A stretch of DNA of 64,000 bases from DASYKT01 sp963718105 (GCA_963718105.1 OY970352.1:1178001-1242000), one strand, 5' to 3'; counted from the first letter of the stretch, positions 51,507 to 61,039 are shown. Notes: generated by a model not told the origin, from the sequence alone. Translations and numbers: made by a program.

Positions 51507-51541
51507 AACACGAAACTGCAAAAGTGTGGTTTCGTGTTTTT
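51507..51541 (+). terminator. Intrinsic terminator
   Basis: AACACGAAAC pairs with GTTTCGTGTT around a 12-nt loop, followed by T-rich DNA. It serves the gene at 50.9-51.4 kb and may also end the convergent TIR gene. Confidence 0.8.
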
Positions 51542-51543
51542 GT

Positions 51544-52620
51544 TTAAGAATGTTTGTTGAGGTCTTTAACAAGCCGTTCGATGGATTTTCTATATTTGCC
51601 GGAATCGGTACCCCAATTTTGAAAGTCGCCCACCGTTTTGCGCAACACCCTATCTTTTAAGTAATGGTCCCATTCATCAAAAATATAATCATCGATAGTT
51701 ATGGGGAAAAGAACCTCGCCTTCTTTACCATCTTTTATTTGAGCGTCCTCTTTATTTAAGGCTTTTTCAATTTCTTCCAGAACAGGAGGGGATTTTAGGG
51801 AAGCTTTACTACATACGGCCAGAAGTTTGTCATATTTCCATAAAGCTTCATGAACAGATTTTCGCAACGTTTTTCCCCAAGGCGCATTTTCTCTCCAACG
51901 CCAGACCCGTACACCAGATTTTATTAGATCGTTGTACAGGGTTGAAGAAAAATCGTTGTCTGTCTCGGTATATGAGATAAAACAGGAGTGGAATTGAATA
52001 GGCTTTGCCATGTGTACCAGGTCATTAGCGTAAATAATAAAATCTTCAGGCACACCGGCTTTCTTTAGAAATATTTCGGGAATGTCTCCTTTAGATAGAT
52101 AAATAGTATCAATTCCGATAGAAGAAGGGCTTTGATGCGTTACACTGCCGAGGCCTTTAACCGTACTTAAATCACAGTCGTCGAATGACGTTGCGCCTAT
52201 TAAAGCGCCTGTTAAATTAGCATCAGTAAAATTCGTATTTCTAAAAAAGGCACGATATAGATAACTTTTTTCCAGATCGGCCTTACTCAGATCGGCACCT
52301 TCAAAACGTGCGGTGTAACAATCCGCGCCAAATAATGTTGCTTGATTAAAATTCGCCAAACTAGCTTCGATTTGGCTTAACTGGGCACCGCTAAAGTCAG
52401 TATTTATACACAGCGAACCCCATAGATCCGCATTTAAGAAACGCGTTCCCCGACAATCGGCATTGATGAAAGTCGCTCTGCTCAGATCTATATTATCCAG
52501 GAACCGGCCAGAAATTTTAGCATCATCCAGATCAGGAAAAATCTCTGGATTTTCTTTTCGCCACCTATTCCATACTTCGACACCTTGTTTGAGGATATCT
52601 AAATGCTCCGGGTTTGCCAT
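51544..52620 (-). CDS. Pentapeptide-repeat TIR-domain protein
   Basis: 358 residues. Residues 45-150 are pentapeptide repeats of the A(D/N)LxG type (LSKADLEKSYLYRAFF, FTDANLTGALIGATSF), folding as a right-handed beta-helix. A linker typical of this architecture (GIDTIYLSKGDIPEIFLKKAGVPEDFI) leads to a TIR domain from about 210: SCFISYTETDNDFSSTLYNDL, GVRVWRWRENAPWGKTL, KLLAVCSKASLKSPPVLEEIEKAL. Glu282 or Glu283 is in the position of the NADase glutamate. Such TIR proteins are candidates for immune effectors acting on NAD. It is a single gene with no obvious partner. Confidence 0.88.
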   Translation of the reverse strand: MANPEHLDILKQGVEVWNRWRKENPEIFPDLDDAKISGRFLDNIDLSRATFINADCRGTRFLNADLWGSLCINTDFSGAQLSQIEASLANFNQATLFGADCYTARFEGADLSKADLEKSYLYRAFFRNTNFTDANLTGALIGATSFDDCDLSTVKGLGSVTHQSPSSIGIDTIYLSKGDIPEIFLKKAGVPEDFIIYANDLVHMAKPIQFHSCFISYTETDNDFSSTLYNDLIKSGVRVWRWRENAPWGKTLRKSVHEALWKYDKLLAVCSKASLKSPPVLEEIEKALNKEDAQIKDGKEGEVLFPITIDDYIFDEWDHYLKDRVLRKTVGDFQNWGTDSGKYRKSIERLVKDLNKHS

Positions 52621-52688
52621 GTGAGCATTATAAGATAAAAGAGTTTAAGAGAAACTATGAAATTTACTCGAAAAGAAACGAAAAGACG

Positions 52689-52765
52689 CACCCGCTGACG
52701 CAGGCGCTACTGACATTAGCGCGCAATGCGCGCTTTGCGGGCAGGATGCCCTGCGCTCCCGGGGG
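52689..52765. repeat. Degenerate family A repeat
   Basis: GCGGGCAGGATGCCCTGCGCTCCCGGGG with an upstream ATTAGCGCGCAATGCGCGCTTTG hairpin, just before tRNA-Glu. Confidence 0.5.
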
Positions 52766-52810
52766 AGGATTGCAAATTCACCATAAAGCCAATACAATAA
52801 CTGCGTATTC

Positions 52811-52887
52811 GGCGCTATGGTGTAGTCGGTTAACACGCAGCCCTCTCAAGGCTGAGACCACGGGTTCGAGCCCCGTTAGCGCTGCCA
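52811..52887 (+). tRNA. tRNA-Glu (CTC)
   Basis: GGCGCTATGGTGTAGTCGGT start, anticodon CTC at 52845-52847 in a CAGCC/GGCTG stem, TTCGAGCCC T-loop, CCA encoded. The first pair is G-U. Confidence 0.93.
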
Positions 52888-52901
52888 AAATATGTGGTGG
52901 A

Positions 52902-52927
52902 AAAGGCTGTCAGAAATGACAGCCTTT
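52902..52927 (+). terminator. Terminator after tRNA-Glu
   Basis: AAAGGCTGTCA-GAAA-TGACAGCCTTT, a perfect 11-bp stem with a GAAA tetraloop, then GATTTT. Confidence 0.88.
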
Positions 52928-53052
52928 GATTTTGGATTTTAGATTGCCGATTTTAGATTGCCGATTTTAGATTCGCATAATTTAGCGAATGATACTTTTC
53001 GACAGATCCAAAATCCCAAATCTAAAATCCCAAATCCAAAATCCCAAATCGG
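52925..53052. repeat. TTTTAGATTGCCGA / AAATCCCAAATC simple-sequence inverted repeat
   Basis: Left arm: repeated GATTTTAGATTGCC units. Right arm: repeated AAAATCCCAAATCTAAAATC units, reverse complementary overall. Confidence 0.75.
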
Positions 53053-53053
53053 C

Positions 53054-54133
53054 TCAGTCCTTCAGCACCAGGATCCGGTCCGGCGGCAGGCCGACCATGC
53101 ACTCGTCAAAGAGATTTAGCCCTACCAGCCGCAGCACTAAGGCTTCGAGCATCAGGCCGTCGGCGTCTAAAACAATTCGCGTGGTGGCGCCCTGGTAATG
53201 CACTTCCTTGACCACGGCCTTGAGCAGATTGTCTTCGGGAAATGAAGCGCCGAATGAGATCGAGATGTTTTCCGGGCGGATGGCCAGCGTTACATCGTGC
53301 GTGATCGCGCCTAAAAGGCGCTGTTCCATCTTGTCCGTGCGGACGCGGTGATCGCCGTTCAGCGTCTGGAATTCCTGGATGTCGGCGTTGTTAAAGCTGA
53401 TGCGGCGCGCGGTGATGAAATTATTGCGTCCCAGCATCTGCGCGGCATAGACCGTTTTCGGATGTTCGTAGATATCACGCGGCGGCCCGGTTTGAATTAT
53501 CTCTCCGCGGTGCATGATCCCGACGCGGTCGCAAAGCGCAAAGGCTTCGACATAATCGCGCGCGGCGCAGATCGCGGCCACGCCGGCGCCCTTGATCGCG
53601 TGATGGTATTTTTCCAGCACATATTCCTTGGCCGTTATATCCAGCGCACCGAAGGGGGAATCGATGATCAGCAGCTTTGGCTCGACGGCCAACGCCCGGG
53701 CCAGCGCCGTCATCAGCTTGTCGCTTTCCGAAAGCGTGCCCGGTTTGGCGCCCGCAAGCTCTTCCAGCCCCGCGTAGAGCAAAGCTTCGTGCGTTTTTTT
53801 GGCCAGTTCATCCGGGCCCAGATTTTTGACTTTGAGCCCCGAAGCAACATTGTCAAAAACCGTCTGCTCCGTAAAAAGGGAAGATTCCTGCGGGACGAGC
53901 GCAAACCCCCGATCGCCCGCGGAAAGCGTGCTTATGTCGTTGTTGTCAAACGAGATGGCGCCGCCGCCCGCCGCTTCGAGGCCGGCAATTATGCGTAAAA
54001 GGGTGCTTTTGCCGCTGCCCGGAGCTCCCAGGACGCCGAAAACCTCGCCCGGTTCAACCTGCGCGGAAAAATCGCGCAGCACCCAGTTATCACCGAATCT
54101 TTTACTCAGTCCCTGCAGGTTCAAAATGCCCAT
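53054..54133 (-). CDS. ABC ATPase with degenerate catalytic motifs
   Basis: 359 residues in the CysA/PotA-like layout with a C-terminal TOBE-type part. Walker A (GAPGSGKS, residues 36-43) and the Q-loop (VPQES, Gln82) are intact. The signature is LSESD (134-138) instead of LSGGQ, Walker B ends IIDSP with Ser159 where the catalytic Glu should be, and the switch His is Arg192 in AARDY. It could bind ATP but should hydrolyse poorly. No permease or binding protein gene is adjacent. Confidence 0.82.
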   Translation of the reverse strand: MGILNLQGLSKRFGDNWVLRDFSAQVEPGEVFGVLGAPGSGKSTLLRIIAGLEAAGGGAISFDNNDISTLSAGDRGFALVPQESSLFTEQTVFDNVASGLKVKNLGPDELAKKTHEALLYAGLEELAGAKPGTLSESDKLMTALARALAVEPKLLIIDSPFGALDITAKEYVLEKYHHAIKGAGVAAICAARDYVEAFALCDRVGIMHRGEIIQTGPPRDIYEHPKTVYAAQMLGRNNFITARRISFNNADIQEFQTLNGDHRVRTDKMEQRLLGAITHDVTLAIRPENISISFGASFPEDNLLKAVVKEVHYQGATTRIVLDADGLMLEALVLRLVGLNLFDECMVGLPPDRILVLKD

Positions 54134-54282
54134 AAATAGAGAAAACGGAACTCCTTGGAGTTGTTAAGCGTGCAAGAAACCAGTATGCTTGCGAAAGAGC
54201 GGTTTATGCAAGCGCCCGTTAGATCGACTGAAGGTAAAAGACGGGCAACTTTAAGTAAAATAAGGTAATCTTTAACTATAAG

Positions 54283-55038
54283 ATGCGAATTTTTTCGGGG
54301 AAAACGGTTCTTTTCGGGTTTTTGATGCTGGCGCTGGTTTGCGGCCTGGCGGTCGACGCCTCGGCGCAGAAAAAAAAGAAAAAGAAGGCCACGCAGCCGC
54401 TCCCGATGCCCACTCCGGTTCAAACCGCAAATCAAAACAACGAACCGGTGGTAGTGGGACGTTCGACCGATTACGCCAATTTGGAAGATTACCTGCCCAA
54501 AAATCCGGACGCGCCGCCGACAACAGCCGATGGACAACCCACTTCTGCCGAAAATACCCAGACGGCGGTTTCCGCTCCTTCGCCCGAACTGGAAGAGCTT
54601 ACCCGGCAGGTGCGTGAATTGGCCGGCCGCATCGATTCAATGGACACCAAGCAGAAATTGCTGCTTGACCTTGAACTGCTGAGCCGGGCCGAACAGCGCG
54701 CGGAAATTCTGCGCGGCAAGGTGATGGATTCGACCGATAAGGAATCGGCGATCAAAGTGCGGCTGGCTGAGATCGAAGGTGACATGACGGACCAGGGCAT
54801 CTCGCGCAAGCTCGCATTCAGCGGTTCGCTGCGTCCCGAAGAAGCACGGGAAAATCTGCGTAAAACGCTGCAGGCCGAAAAAGACCGCATAATGCTCCAG
54901 ATGACCCAATTGCAAAACAACCGCGCCGCCCTGGATACCTCTCTCCAGAATGCCGACGCGCTGGTCGAGAAACTCCGCGCCAGGCTGGAAAAGGCCATCG
55001 ACAGCCAACTGCAGGAAACACCCGCCAAGAAACCGTGA
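54283..55038 (+). CDS. Secreted coiled-coil protein
   Basis: 251 residues. Signal peptide LFGFLMLALVCGLAVDASAQ, a lysine run (KKKKKK), a Pro/Thr/Gln-rich linker (30-110) and a long coiled coil from about residue 105 to the end (SPELEELTRQVRELAGRIDS ... KLRARLEKAIDSQL). No family name. A structural or envelope-associated role is a guess. Confidence 0.65.
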   Translation: MRIFSGKTVLFGFLMLALVCGLAVDASAQKKKKKKATQPLPMPTPVQTANQNNEPVVVGRSTDYANLEDYLPKNPDAPPTTADGQPTSAENTQTAVSAPSPELEELTRQVRELAGRIDSMDTKQKLLLDLELLSRAEQRAEILRGKVMDSTDKESAIKVRLAEIEGDMTDQGISRKLAFSGSLRPEEARENLRKTLQAEKDRIMLQMTQLQNNRAALDTSLQNADALVEKLRARLEKAIDSQLQETPAKKP

Positions 55039-55257
55039 ATAGTGATTAGTAATTGGTAGTTGGTAATTGGTTTTGCTGTTTTCGTGTTTTCTTCGTGTTT
55101 CTTCGTGGTTCCAGTTCTTTATGTCTTTTAAAACTGAAGCCACTAAACAACATGAACCTGAAACCCGGTCGCTACCGCTCCCGGTTCTGACCTCATGCTC
55201 GAACCGCTCGTTTTCACTAATCACCAATTACCAGTTACCAATTACCGTTCTCCGACT
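55037..55257. repeat. Simple-sequence inverted repeat with an embedded family B copy
   Basis: GTAATTGGTAGTTGGTAATTGG on the left faces CACCAATTACCAGTTACCAATTACC on the right. Inside lie CTTCGTGTTTCTTCGTGG units and a family B copy at 55163-55191. Confidence 0.75.
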
Positions 55258-55293
55258 TGAACCCCACCAGCTACTCTCTTATCATCCTAATGA

Positions 55294-58029
55294 ATGGAAA
55301 ATAAACTCGAACGGGTCTTTTTGATAGACGCGATGTCTCACATTTTCCGCGCCTATTTTGCGCCGATGGGTATGCGCGCGGAGCCGCTGCGCAACAGCCG
55401 CGGGCAGGTAACCCAAGCCATATTTGTATTTACAAATATGCTGCGCAAGCTTTTAAATGACGAGCGCCCGCAATATATCGGCGCGATCTTTGACACCGAC
55501 GCCCCCACATTTCGCCACGAAGCCTTTGAAGCATACAAAGCCAACCGTTCGGAAATGCCTGACGATCTGGCTGCCCAGATCCCTTATATCGTGCAGGTAT
55601 GCGAAGTCTACGGGATACCGGTGATAAAGCTTGACGGTTTTGAGGCCGATGACATCATCGGCACCTTTGCCAAGCAGGCGGCCGAAAAAAACCTGCAGGC
55701 CGTGGTGGTTTCAAACGACAAGGATATGTGCCAGTTGGTACAGGACCCGCTGATCATTTGCATGCGGCAAAATTCGCAGAGCGTCAAGCGCAAAGTGCCG
55801 GTGCCGACGATAGAGTGGTGCGACGAAGCCTGGGTGCTGAATAAATTTGGCGTACCGGCAAATAAGATAATCGATCTGCTGGGGTTGATGGGCGATTCGG
55901 TCGATAACATTCCCGGCGCTCCCGGTATCGGGCCCGTGGGAGCGATCAAATTGATACAGGAATTCGGCTCCGTGGAAGAAATTTTGCGGCGCACCGATGA
56001 GATCAAGCATAAAAGCCAGCGGGCGAGTTTGGAAAACAATGCCGATCTGGTGCGCCAGTCGCTGGAGCTCGCGACCATCAAATGCGATGTGCCGATCGCG
56101 CTCGATCTGGACGCCTTAAAACACGGTTCGCCAAAACGCCGCGAAGCCTATCTGCTTTTCAAAGAACTGGAATTTGCCGCGCTGATCAAAGAATTTTCCG
56201 ATGCGTCCGCGACGCTTTTCGATGTGGGTTCCGCCGAAGCGGAGGCCCAGGCCGCTGCCGAGACGCGCGATTATACGCTGATCCAAAACCGCGCCGAACT
56301 CGATAAACTTATCCGCCGCCTGTGGGAGGTCGAATACTGGAGCTTTGCCGTCGATGATTCCAATTCGCCTGCCAATGCCGGGTCTTTTGATAAGGAAGAA
56401 CCGCTCGGTGTGGCGATCGCTATCAGGGGCGGCACCAGCTATTATGTCGATCTGCAGAATTTTGACGTCTCTGATGGGGGCCGTGAAAAGGCCCTGCGCC
56501 CGCTGGGCGACACGCTCGCCAACGGCCTGCTGCGCAAAGCGGTGCACGACTCAAAAAGCGCTCTGGCGGTGCTGAAAAAATCCGGCATCACACCGGAACG
56601 CATCGATGACGATACGCTGATCGCCGCTTACCTGCTCGACCCGACCCGTACGAAATACGAGCTTGCGTCGCTGGCCGCCGAGGCCACCGATCTGCAGCCC
56701 AGCGCTTCCATTCCCGAAGGCTGGAGCGAAAATCAGTGGCGCACCGCCGAGGCCGCCGATTTTACGATGCAGACCGCGCCGATCCTGCGAAAACGCATTT
56801 TTGAAGCCGGCCTCGACCCCGTTTATCGCGACATCGAACTTCCCCTGGTGCCGGTGCTTTACCAGATGGAAATGACCGGCATGGCGATCGACGCGGATGT
56901 CCTGCGCGGGCTTTCAAAGAATTTCAGCGCCGAGCTCGAGCGGTTGAAAAAACAAATTTACGAACTCGCCGGGCAGGAATTCAATGTCGGTTCGCCCAAG
57001 CAGGTAGGCGAAGTGCTGGCGTCGCTCAATATCGAAACCGGGCGCAAGACCGCTACCGGACAAATTTCCACGAGTAAAGACCTGCTGGCGGAACTTGCGA
57101 ATACTTATGAGCTGCCGCGGTTGATCATCGAATACCGCGAGATCGATAAGCTGAAATCTGTTTACACCGACGCTCTGCCCGGCCAGGTCCAGTCTGACGG
57201 GCGCATTCACGGCAAGCTAAATCAAACGGTGGCGGCGACCGGGCGTCTGAGCTCCACCGACCCCAATCTGCAAAATATTCCGATCCGCACCGTGCTGGGG
57301 CAGGAGATCCGCCGCGCGTTCATTCCGGCGAAAGGGAACAAGCTTATCTCTGCCGATTATTCGCAGTTGGAATTGCGCATCCTGGCGCACGTGACACAGG
57401 ATGAAAAAATGCTCGAAGCATTTCGCAACAATGAAGACATCCACGCGCAAACGGCCTTGTTAGTATTCGGCGACGGCAATGCACAGGAAATGAAGGAGCG
57501 GCGGCGGCTGGCAAAGATCGTTAATTTCGGGATCGCCTACGCCGTCGAAGCCTACGGGCTTTCACAGCGCGTCGGACTCACGGTGCAGGAAGCGAAAAAA
57601 GTTATCGCGGATTATTTCGAAACCTACAAGGGCATTCGCGCTTATATGGATGAAACGCCGCTCAAGGCGAAAGAGCAGGGATACATTTCTTCGCTTTTCG
57701 GCCGCCGCCGCCCGCTGCCTTCCATCAACGACCGCAATTACACCGTGCGTTCGCGCGCCGAGCGCGAAGCCATCAATATGCCGATCCAGGGGTCGGCCAG
57801 CGATATTGTCAAGATCGCCATGCTGCGCGTCGATAAAGCTCTGCAAAAAGAAGGTTTTGAGGCAAAGCTGATCATGCAGATACACGATGAACTGCTGCTG
57901 GATGTGCCGGAGCATGAGGTCGAAGCCGTTTCTAACTTACTGTGCCGCGAAATGGAAAGCTCGGCCAAATTAGATGTCCCCCTCGTCGCCGAGGTCGGAG
58001 TGGGCGATAACTGGATGGAAAGCAAGTAA
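55294..58029 (+). CDS. polA: DNA polymerase I with inactive-looking proofreading domain
   Basis: 911 residues in three domains. The 5'-nuclease domain (1-300) has FLIDAMSHIFRAYFA, DGFEADDIIGTFAKQA and GVPANKIIDLLGLMGDSVDNIPG. The 3'-5' exonuclease-like domain (about 335-500) lacks the catalytic acids: motif I reads SFAVDDSN without Asp-x-Glu, and motif II reads VHDSKSALAVL without the expected Asp. The polymerase domain is intact: SADYSQLELRILAH, RRLAKIVNFGIAYAVEAYGLS, and QIHDELLLDVP. So it should be a Taq-like repair and Okazaki-fragment enzyme without proofreading. Confidence 0.95.
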   Translation: MENKLERVFLIDAMSHIFRAYFAPMGMRAEPLRNSRGQVTQAIFVFTNMLRKLLNDERPQYIGAIFDTDAPTFRHEAFEAYKANRSEMPDDLAAQIPYIVQVCEVYGIPVIKLDGFEADDIIGTFAKQAAEKNLQAVVVSNDKDMCQLVQDPLIICMRQNSQSVKRKVPVPTIEWCDEAWVLNKFGVPANKIIDLLGLMGDSVDNIPGAPGIGPVGAIKLIQEFGSVEEILRRTDEIKHKSQRASLENNADLVRQSLELATIKCDVPIALDLDALKHGSPKRREAYLLFKELEFAALIKEFSDASATLFDVGSAEAEAQAAAETRDYTLIQNRAELDKLIRRLWEVEYWSFAVDDSNSPANAGSFDKEEPLGVAIAIRGGTSYYVDLQNFDVSDGGREKALRPLGDTLANGLLRKAVHDSKSALAVLKKSGITPERIDDDTLIAAYLLDPTRTKYELASLAAEATDLQPSASIPEGWSENQWRTAEAADFTMQTAPILRKRIFEAGLDPVYRDIELPLVPVLYQMEMTGMAIDADVLRGLSKNFSAELERLKKQIYELAGQEFNVGSPKQVGEVLASLNIETGRKTATGQISTSKDLLAELANTYELPRLIIEYREIDKLKSVYTDALPGQVQSDGRIHGKLNQTVAATGRLSSTDPNLQNIPIRTVLGQEIRRAFIPAKGNKLISADYSQLELRILAHVTQDEKMLEAFRNNEDIHAQTALLVFGDGNAQEMKERRRLAKIVNFGIAYAVEAYGLSQRVGLTVQEAKKVIADYFETYKGIRAYMDETPLKAKEQGYISSLFGRRRPLPSINDRNYTVRSRAEREAINMPIQGSASDIVKIAMLRVDKALQKEGFEAKLIMQIHDELLLDVPEHEVEAVSNLLCREMESSAKLDVPLVAEVGVGDNWMESK

Positions 58030-58071
58030 TAGGGAATAGGGAATAGTGATTAGTGATAGCTTGAGTATGAG

Positions 58072-58100
58072 GTCAGAACCGGGAGCCGTAGCGACCGGGT
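58072..58100 (+). repeat. Family B repeat, single copy
   Basis: GTCAGAACCGGGAGCCGTAG then CGACCGGGT. It follows a GAATAGGGAATAGTGATTAG stretch after polA. Confidence 0.85.
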
Positions 58101-58149
58101 TTCCTAAAGTCCCCTCCTTACGAAGGCAATAACATGCTTGGCTCAGCGA

Positions 58150-58310
58150 ACAGCTTTAAGCTCCGTAGGAGCGTCATATTTATAGAAACCATTGATGTAA
58201 TATTCTCCAGCTCCAGCGGAGCGGCATATTCGTTCCTAACGGAACTCCCGCCTTACTTTTTCGCGCCTGATGCTATAAATATGGCGTTCCTAACGGAACT
58301 TGGTCTAAAG
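58150..58310. repeat. AGCTCCGTAGGAGCG ... TTCCTAACGGAACT composite repeat
   Basis: AGCTCCGTAGGAGCG, CATATTTATAG, CTCCAGCGGAGCG, then TTCCTAACGGAACT twice with CTATAAATATGGCG. It is made of several small palindromes. The rest of the 660-bp gap (58030-58692) holds a GTTTCA/TGAAAC block (58468-58535) and CGTGTGGTTTCGTGG/CCACGAAATCACACG arms (58585-58676), and no credible gene. Confidence 0.65.
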
Positions 58311-58692
58311 TTCTCCAAAAACCAAACTTCTTCCAAACCCTTTCTACAAAAACGAGCAGTTATCGGCCATAATATTCTCGCGGCATTACTGCTTTCGGTA
58401 ACTCCCACGGTTCCGCCGATCTTTCAAGCCGCGTTTATATACTTTTGGGCGATCGCGTATGATTTTTAAGATTTCTGTTTCATTTTTGTTTCACTGTTTC
58501 ATTCTGAAACGCTGAAACAATGAAACACTTCTCGTCTTTGGTGAGTTCAGATCATGATTAGGGGTTTTGGATTTGTTAGTGTTATTTCGTGTGGTTTCGT
58601 GGTTCCAGTCTTAAACACTTTATTTACAAGTTCATAAGACTGAAGCCACGAAATCACACGAAACAACACGAAAAGAGCAGAAGCCAAATTTA

Positions 58693-60105
58693 CTAACTGC
58701 CAGTCACCGGCTGCGCTTGCGCTTCTTTTATCGCTTTATCTGTGTTGGTAAATAGCAGCATAAATATTCCGACCACAAAAAATATGATGAGGGCGAGAAT
58801 TGCGTTTCTATAAGAGCCGGTGCTGGCCACGACGATGCTGAATATGAACGGCCCTACCCACGAAGTTCCTTTATCGGATATTTCGTAAAAGCTGAAAAAC
58901 GAAGACTCTTTTCCCGGCGGGATCATCTGTGAATAAAGCGAGCGTGAAAGCGCCTGCGAGCTGCCCAGCACCAGCCCGATCCAGACGGACATTACCCAGG
59001 CTTGCGCGAAGATATCGAAGTGCAGCGTATAGCTTCCCAGTGGAATGGAGATAGTTTCCTTTAACAGGCTGAAAGCAAATATCACCACCCCGGCCCACAT
59101 TGCCAAGGTGACGATGATCGTGTTTTTGCTTCCCAAAACACGCGCGATCCTTTCGAAAACTATCGCGCCTATCAGCCCGGCTATTTGCGCTGCCAAAAAA
59201 ATGCCGAGCAGCAGCCCCTGGTTGACCTCATAGCCGTGCGCTTTAAAAAGCTCGTTGGCCAGAAAGACCGATGAGCTATTGATCACCGTCTGGATGCCGT
59301 CGTTATAAAAGAGATAGCAGAGCAGAAAACGCGCGGTGTATTTGAGGCGCAGCATGTCCTTAAAGGTCTTTAACAGCTCGCTGAACCCGACGGTCACCAC
59401 ATTTTTCCCGGGCGGTATTTTGCTGACCGCGCCGCGCGATTTGACCAGGAAAAAAGTGATCAGGGCAAAGACGCCCCACCAGAGCGATGCCGCCAGCATC
59501 GAAATACGCACCGCGCGCGATTTGGACATTCCGAGCTGTTCGGCAAAACCGATCAGCAGGATATTCAATACCAGCATTATTACCGCGCCGATATAACCGC
59601 TCGCAAATCCGTAGCTGGAGATACGATCTCGCCTGTCTTCGGTGGTGAGGTCGACCAGGTAAGCATTGTAAAAAACGATCGAGGCCCCGAAACCCAGATT
59701 GGAAACGATCATCAGCACATTTCCCCAGATGTAGGAATCGCCGGTGATAAAAAAAAGGAGGCTGCTGGCAGCCACGCCGAGATAGCAGAAAAAGGCCATA
59801 AAGCGCTTTTTCAGGTGCGTGTAATCCGCCACCGCGCCGAGCAGCGGCAGCAGAAATAACTGCAAAAAAACTGAAACCGAAATGCAAAGCGGAAATAATG
59901 ACTCGGCCGTGATCGAGCCGAGCGGCCCCAGGTTGAATACTACGCCGTTTTCTCCGACGTCGGCCTGAGCCAGCGCGGTCAGATAAGGCCCTAACAGAAC
60001 GCCTATCACCGTCGTGTAAAAGACGGAGTTAGCCCAGTCATACATCAACCAGCCGAAAAGTTCTTTACGGTCATTTTTCGGCAGTGCATGTTCAGCGATC
60101 GCCAT
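58693..60105 (-). CDS. MFS transporter, UMF1/Atg22-like family
   Basis: 470 residues with about twelve membrane spans. LFGWLMYDWANSVFYTTVIGVLLGPYL at the start is the UMF1 signature. ISSYGFASGYIGAVIMLVLN and LGSSQALSRSLYSQMIPPGKESSFFSFYEI are further family stretches. The family relates to yeast Atg22 amino-acid effluxers. The bacterial substrate is unknown. Confidence 0.88.
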   Translation of the reverse strand: MAIAEHALPKNDRKELFGWLMYDWANSVFYTTVIGVLLGPYLTALAQADVGENGVVFNLGPLGSITAESLFPLCISVSVFLQLFLLPLLGAVADYTHLKKRFMAFFCYLGVAASSLLFFITGDSYIWGNVLMIVSNLGFGASIVFYNAYLVDLTTEDRRDRISSYGFASGYIGAVIMLVLNILLIGFAEQLGMSKSRAVRISMLAASLWWGVFALITFFLVKSRGAVSKIPPGKNVVTVGFSELLKTFKDMLRLKYTARFLLCYLFYNDGIQTVINSSSVFLANELFKAHGYEVNQGLLLGIFLAAQIAGLIGAIVFERIARVLGSKNTIIVTLAMWAGVVIFAFSLLKETISIPLGSYTLHFDIFAQAWVMSVWIGLVLGSSQALSRSLYSQMIPPGKESSFFSFYEISDKGTSWVGPFIFSIVVASTGSYRNAILALIIFFVVGIFMLLFTNTDKAIKEAQAQPVTGS

Positions 60106-60151
60106 AAGTTATATTTTTCGCTAAAGGAATCAGATAAGATTCAGCAACAGG

Positions 60152-61039
60152 TTAATCGTTTTGCAGCAAATTGACAATGGCAGGGGTAACGTCGGCCAGC
60201 GACTTTATCCGGAGGGCGGTTTCTTTCGCCTTTCTGCCCCAGACGATGGTCGGCACCTCGTTGAGCGTATGATTGCGCTTGGAGAGGTCTTCGATATTGC
60301 CGTGGTCGCTGGTGATCATTACCGTGGTATTTTCCAGATCGACATTTTCCACCGCCGTACGCACCACTTCGGCCAGCGCCGGCAGCACCAGTTGTGCTAA
60401 TCCGAAATCCTGGTCGTGTCCGGTCTTATCGGTAATAAAATATTCGTAGAGCGTAAAACGATGCCTGCCCGCTATCTGCGCCAATATTTTTCCGGCTTCG
60501 GCCGGGGTGCGCAAAGCGATATCTTCCGCCCCGCGCGCGATCAGGACCGAGTTAGTAAAATCGTGAAATAAGGCATCGTTATTTTTCAAGTCATCAAGAT
60601 CGCGAAATTTCATTTCCGCTGCTTCCATCGCTACTGTCGTGGCCGATTTCCAGCGCGGTGTCCCGTTAAAAAACTGCGGTGTATATGCATTAACGAATGT
60701 GTTGGGTGTGATGTCTAACTTCTTTAATTGCAGGAAGATGGAATGTTCATTGATGACCTCGCGCAGCGCCTGATTAGGGAAGCCCTGCTTATGAAACCCG
60801 AGTTTTTGCGGAGCGTTGACGCCGGTCAGGATAGTCGTTTGCCCGGAAGCGCTTTGCGGGCGGCCTTCGACACCGAGACAGGCATCCGTCCGCGCCAGAG
60901 ATCCGCCAAACAGTATCTCGGGCTCCTCATCCTGAAATACGGCGAGCGGCGCGACGTCCGGAATTTGCGCCAGCGGATTGTCTTTGTCTCGCCGGCCGAT
61001 CCCGAGTCCGTCGATGAAGATGAGTAGAACGTGATTCAC
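60152..61039 (-). CDS. Alkaline-phosphatase superfamily metalloenzyme, phosphomutase-like
   Basis: 295 residues from GTG 61039. HVLLIFIDGLGIGRRD gives the first metal Asp, SGQTTILTGVNAP the nucleophile Thr or Ser, TDKTGHDQDF and TSDHGNIEDLSKRNHT the remaining metal ligands, as in phosphopentomutase and iPGM. A substrate is not clear. An ATG at 61108 is in frame, but the extra 23 residues would be encoded entirely by the family A repeat, so the GTG is preferred. Confidence 0.78.
   Translation of the reverse strand: MNHVLLIFIDGLGIGRRDKDNPLAQIPDVAPLAVFQDEEPEILFGGSLARTDACLGVEGRPQSASGQTTILTGVNAPQKLGFHKQGFPNQALREVINEHSIFLQLKKLDITPNTFVNAYTPQFFNGTPRWKSATTVAMEAAEMKFRDLDDLKNNDALFHDFTNSVLIARGAEDIALRTPAEAGKILAQIAGRHRFTLYEYFITDKTGHDQDFGLAQLVLPALAEVVRTAVENVDLENTTVMITSDHGNIEDLSKRNHTLNEVPTIVWGRKAKETALRIKSLADVTPAIVNLLQND

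Noticed and set aside
58134..58469. 111-codon frame
   Set aside because: It runs across the composite TTCCTAACGGAACT repeat, has no ribosome site and gives repeat-like peptide sequence.
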